From the NCBI GenBank assembly GCA_946482585.1, contig CAMLSI010000268.1:1-7270 (forward strand): a stretch of 7,270 nt of DNA. Direction: 5' to 3'. This DNA comes from an uncultured Lysobacteraceae bacterium. Its GTDB lineage: Bacteria; Pseudomonadota; Gammaproteobacteria; Xanthomonadales; Rhodanobacteraceae. Under the pieces are notes generated by a model. That model worked only from the letters and a program-made list of their open reading frames with translations, had not been told where the DNA came from and searched no databases. Made by a program: the position numbers and the translations under genes. Each line of letters starts with the position of its first letter. Within the stretch, counting starts at the first letter, position 1. Below are positions 5,162 through 7,270 of this stretch, in pieces.

Positions 5162-7270
5162 TCAGTTGGGCGTGTCAGAATCCGTGACGGGCGCGGAAAC
5201 CGCCGACGACGCGAGCACATCCGCCGCGCGGTCGCACACGGACGCCGCCGTACGTTGGGCGGCATCGCAGCCTGCCGCCGCTGATGCTTCGCGCAGCAAG
5301 GTCACGAACGTCGACAGATGGCTCGCCTTGATCGGACGCGCTTCCACCTGGCGCACGCTTTCGGGGCTAGTCAACAGCGCGAGCGCATCCGCCGGCCGTT
5401 CGCGACGAAGCAGAAACCGCGCGAAGTGGTTGCGCCAGAAGATGATCGGCATTCGAATTTCTTCGTTCGTGCGCTCGCCGCGCTGCAGGACTTCGCGATA
5501 CAGCGCTTCGGCTTCGTCGTCGTTGCCGCCGAGATCCGTGAGCAGCTGCGCGAGATTGAACGCGGTGCGCAACGTATTGGGATGATCCGAACCCACCGAG
5601 TTGCGCCAGGCCGAAAGCGACTCGCGAATGGCCTGCACGCCCTCGCTGCGTTCGCCGACCTCGTTCAGGGCGATGCCGAGCGAACTGCGCGCCATCGCCG
5701 AGACCGTGCTGTTCTGGCTGTAGATGCGGTCGACTTCGGCGACGACCTGGCGTGCTTCGGGCACGGTCGCCGCGGCGCCGCGGGCGCGGCGCAGCACATC
5801 CAGGCGGAACATGCGTACTAGCGTGAGGCGCGGATGATCCGCGCTGAGGCCTGCGCTCTGCCAGGCGAGGGTCTGGTCGAGCAGAACGAGCGCTTCCTGA
5901 TTGCGATCGGCCGCGCGCAGCGCGCCAGCCAGATGCAGACGCGCGAGATTCGCCGTGTCGTCCGACGGCGGGCGGTTGCTGGTCTCGCGCACGGCTTCTT
6001 CCAGATGCTGTATCGCCTCGCGCGACTGGCTGCGGTGGTAATACAGCGTGCCCATGGCGAGCTGCCATTCGGGCGTGGCGCCGAGTCCCAGCGTTGCGGC
6101 GCGACCCAGTGCGTTCTCCGCGCCGGAGTAGTCGCCGGCGCCGATGCGCGCGCGCGCCTCCAGGATCAGCAGGTTGCCGAGGTTCGCCGGTTCGAGCCCG
6201 GCATTTTCCGCGGCCTTGACCGCGCGTTCGGCGAGCGCGCTGGCCTGCGGACTGAGCCCGACCGCGAGTTCGACTTCGGCCAGAGTGCCGGCGAGATCGG
6301 CATAGACGTCGGGCTGTGTGTCGAAGGTCGCCTCGAGCGCCGGCCGCGCGGCTTCGAGCACGTCGAGCGCCGTCACGTTCGCACCGGTGATGCCGGTGGG
6401 ATTGGCTGCGGCAAACGCGTTCTTGAGCAGGCCGACAGCACGCTGCGCGCGGTCGCGCTCGTGTGTGATGGTCACGTTCTGGCGCAGGATCGCGGCGAGC
6501 GCCGCAACGATGGTCACGAACAGCAGCATTGCGAGACCCGATGCCACACGGTGCCGCGACACGAACTTGCGCCAGCGGTACCAGCGATCGCTCTGGCGCT
6601 CGTGGATCGGCTGGTCCTTGAGCACGCAGTCGATGTCGTGATCGAGCTGATCGACGGTGCCGTAGCGTTCCGCCGGCAGCTTGCGCAGACAGCGCTGCAC
6701 GATATGTTCGAGATCGCCGCGTAAGGCTTCGCGCAGCTCGCGCACGTTCGAAAAGCCGCGTGCCTTCGCGAGCACGCCGTCGCCGTCGCCGATACGGCTC
6801 GCCATTGGCGGTGGCGGCAGCTGGCGGATCGCCGTTTCGATCTCGCCCGGCGTCATGTTGGCGAACGCGAACGGCAGACGGCCGGCGAGCAGTTCGTACA
6901 GCAGCATGCCGAGCGCGTGGATGTCGCAGGCGACCGTGATGGGGCCGCCCGTGAGCTGTTCCGGCGCGGCACTCGACGGTGTCAGGAAACGATCCATCGT
7001 CTGCGTCGCGTTGACGTCGCCGAGCCGGCCCAGCGGTTTGGCGATGCCGAAATCGAGCAGGCGGATTTCGCCATCGTCGGTGACCAGGACGTTGCTGGCC
7101 TTGATGTCGCGGTGCACGACCAGGTTGCGGTGCGCATGCGCGACCGCTGCGAGTACCTTGCGGAACAGTCCCAGTCGCTCGGTGATGCCGAGCATGCGCG
7201 CGTCGGCCCAGCCATCGATGGCCTGGCCGCGGACGAACCTCTCGAAGCGCTGGACCACCACAAGCCCGAC
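5162..7270 (-). CDS. Transmembrane Hanks-type Ser/Thr protein kinase with TPR repeats, partial
   Basis: The frame is open to the right edge, so the N-terminus is missing; 702 residues are visible. Numbering from the edge, the kinase C-lobe shows the catalytic loop H53-R-D-I-K-A-S-N, D73-F-G, the A-A-P-E activation-segment end (about 101-104), and D-I-H-A-L-G-M-L-L-Y-E-L-L. All catalytic residues in view are present; the Gly-rich loop, the ATP-binding Lys and the helix C Glu lie outside the window. A single membrane segment (about 242-262, encoded near 6485-6547) follows a basic stretch, so the kinase is cytoplasmic and the C-terminal part periplasmic. That part has helical TPR-like repeats from about residue 320 to 650, for example around Y-Y-H-R-S-Q-S-R-E-A-I-Q-H-L and L-A-G-A-L-R-A-A. 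Xanthomonadal kinases of this class are known to pair with ECF43-type sigma factors (PknS/EcfK); whether this one does cannot be seen here. The two secreted-protein genes follow on the same strand. Confidence 0.93.
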   Translation of the reverse strand, partial: VGLVVVQRFERFVRGQAIDGWADARMLGITERLGLFRKVLAAVAHAHRNLVVHRDIKASNVLVTDDGEIRLLDFGIAKPLGRLGDVNATQTMDRFLTPSSAAPEQLTGGPITVACDIHALGMLLYELLAGRLPFAFANMTPGEIETAIRQLPPPPMASRIGDGDGVLAKARGFSNVRELREALRGDLEHIVQRCLRKLPAERYGTVDQLDHDIDCVLKDQPIHERQSDRWYRWRKFVSRHRVASGLAMLLFVTIVAALAAILRQNVTITHERDRAQRAVGLLKNAFAAANPTGITGANVTALDVLEAARPALEATFDTQPDVYADLAGTLAEVELAVGLSPQASALAERAVKAAENAGLEPANLGNLLILEARARIGAGDYSGAENALGRAATLGLGATPEWQLAMGTLYYHRSQSREAIQHLEEAVRETSNRPPSDDTANLARLHLAGALRAADRNQEALVLLDQTLAWQSAGLSADHPRLTLVRMFRLDVLRRARGAAATVPEARQVVAEVDRIYSQNSTVSAMARSSLGIALNEVGERSEGVQAIRESLSAWRNSVGSDHPNTLRTAFNLAQLLTDLGGNDDEAEALYREVLQRGERTNEEIRMPIIFWRNHFARFLLRRERPADALALLTSPESVRQVEARPIKASHLSTFVTLLREASAAAGCDAAQRTAASVCDRAADVLASSAVSAPVTDSDTPN
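6485..6547 (-). other. Transmembrane segment of the Ser/Thr kinase
   Basis: About 21 residues, reading V-A-S-G-L-A-M-L-L-F-V-T-I-V-A-A-L-A-A-I-L, are uncharged and hydrophobic. They follow a basic cytoplasmic flank (R-W-R-K-F-V-S-R-H-R), which by the positive-inside rule puts the kinase inside and the TPR region outside. Confidence 0.85.

Noticed and set aside
5318..6724. Two plus-strand frames (5318-5821 and 5834-6724) opposite the kinase
   Set aside because: Shadows of the kinase and TPR codons; Arg/Ala-rich with no recognisable domain.

Overview
The window looks like chromosome from a GC-rich gammaproteobacterium, most likely of the Xanthomonadales/Lysobacterales. The reasons are the very high GC content, RNase R and RlmB proteins that follow the E. 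coli sequences closely, a tRNA-Leu with its CCA end encoded, a TFIIB-type zinc-ribbon protein, and a membrane Ser/Thr kinase with TPR repeats of a kind common in that order. The genus cannot be fixed from this window alone. No mobile element, CRISPR array, integrase or attachment site is visible.

Left part (1-641), transcribed leftward: a tRNA-Leu(CAG) gene has a near-consensus sigma70 promoter (TTGACA, 17 bp, TATAGT) and is followed by a strong GC-rich hairpin. Beyond that lies the start of a two-zinc-ribbon protein gene that runs off the left edge.

Middle part (642-3862), transcribed rightward: rnr (RNase R) and rlmB (23S rRNA Gm2251 methyltransferase) overlap by 4 bp and form the classical RNA-metabolism pair. 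This RNase R carries a basic, Ala/Lys/Arg-rich extension of about 104 residues at its N-terminus and almost no C-terminal basic tail. That is the reverse of the E. coli arrangement.

Right part (4036-7270), transcribed leftward and convergent with rlmB: a transmembrane Hanks-type Ser/Thr kinase with an extracytoplasmic TPR domain has its N-lobe cut off by the right edge. It is followed by two small genes for predicted secreted, cysteine-containing proteins. These two are clearly paralogous: they share the block CEAWPQ, the spacing of four cysteines, a Y-x-W motif and a P-A-C ending. I do not recognise a characterised family for them. Kinase plus two secreted Cys proteins is the least ordinary part of the window and the best candidate for an undescribed system. 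The spaces between these genes contain inverted repeats and a perfect TTGACA, so the small genes may have their own regulation.
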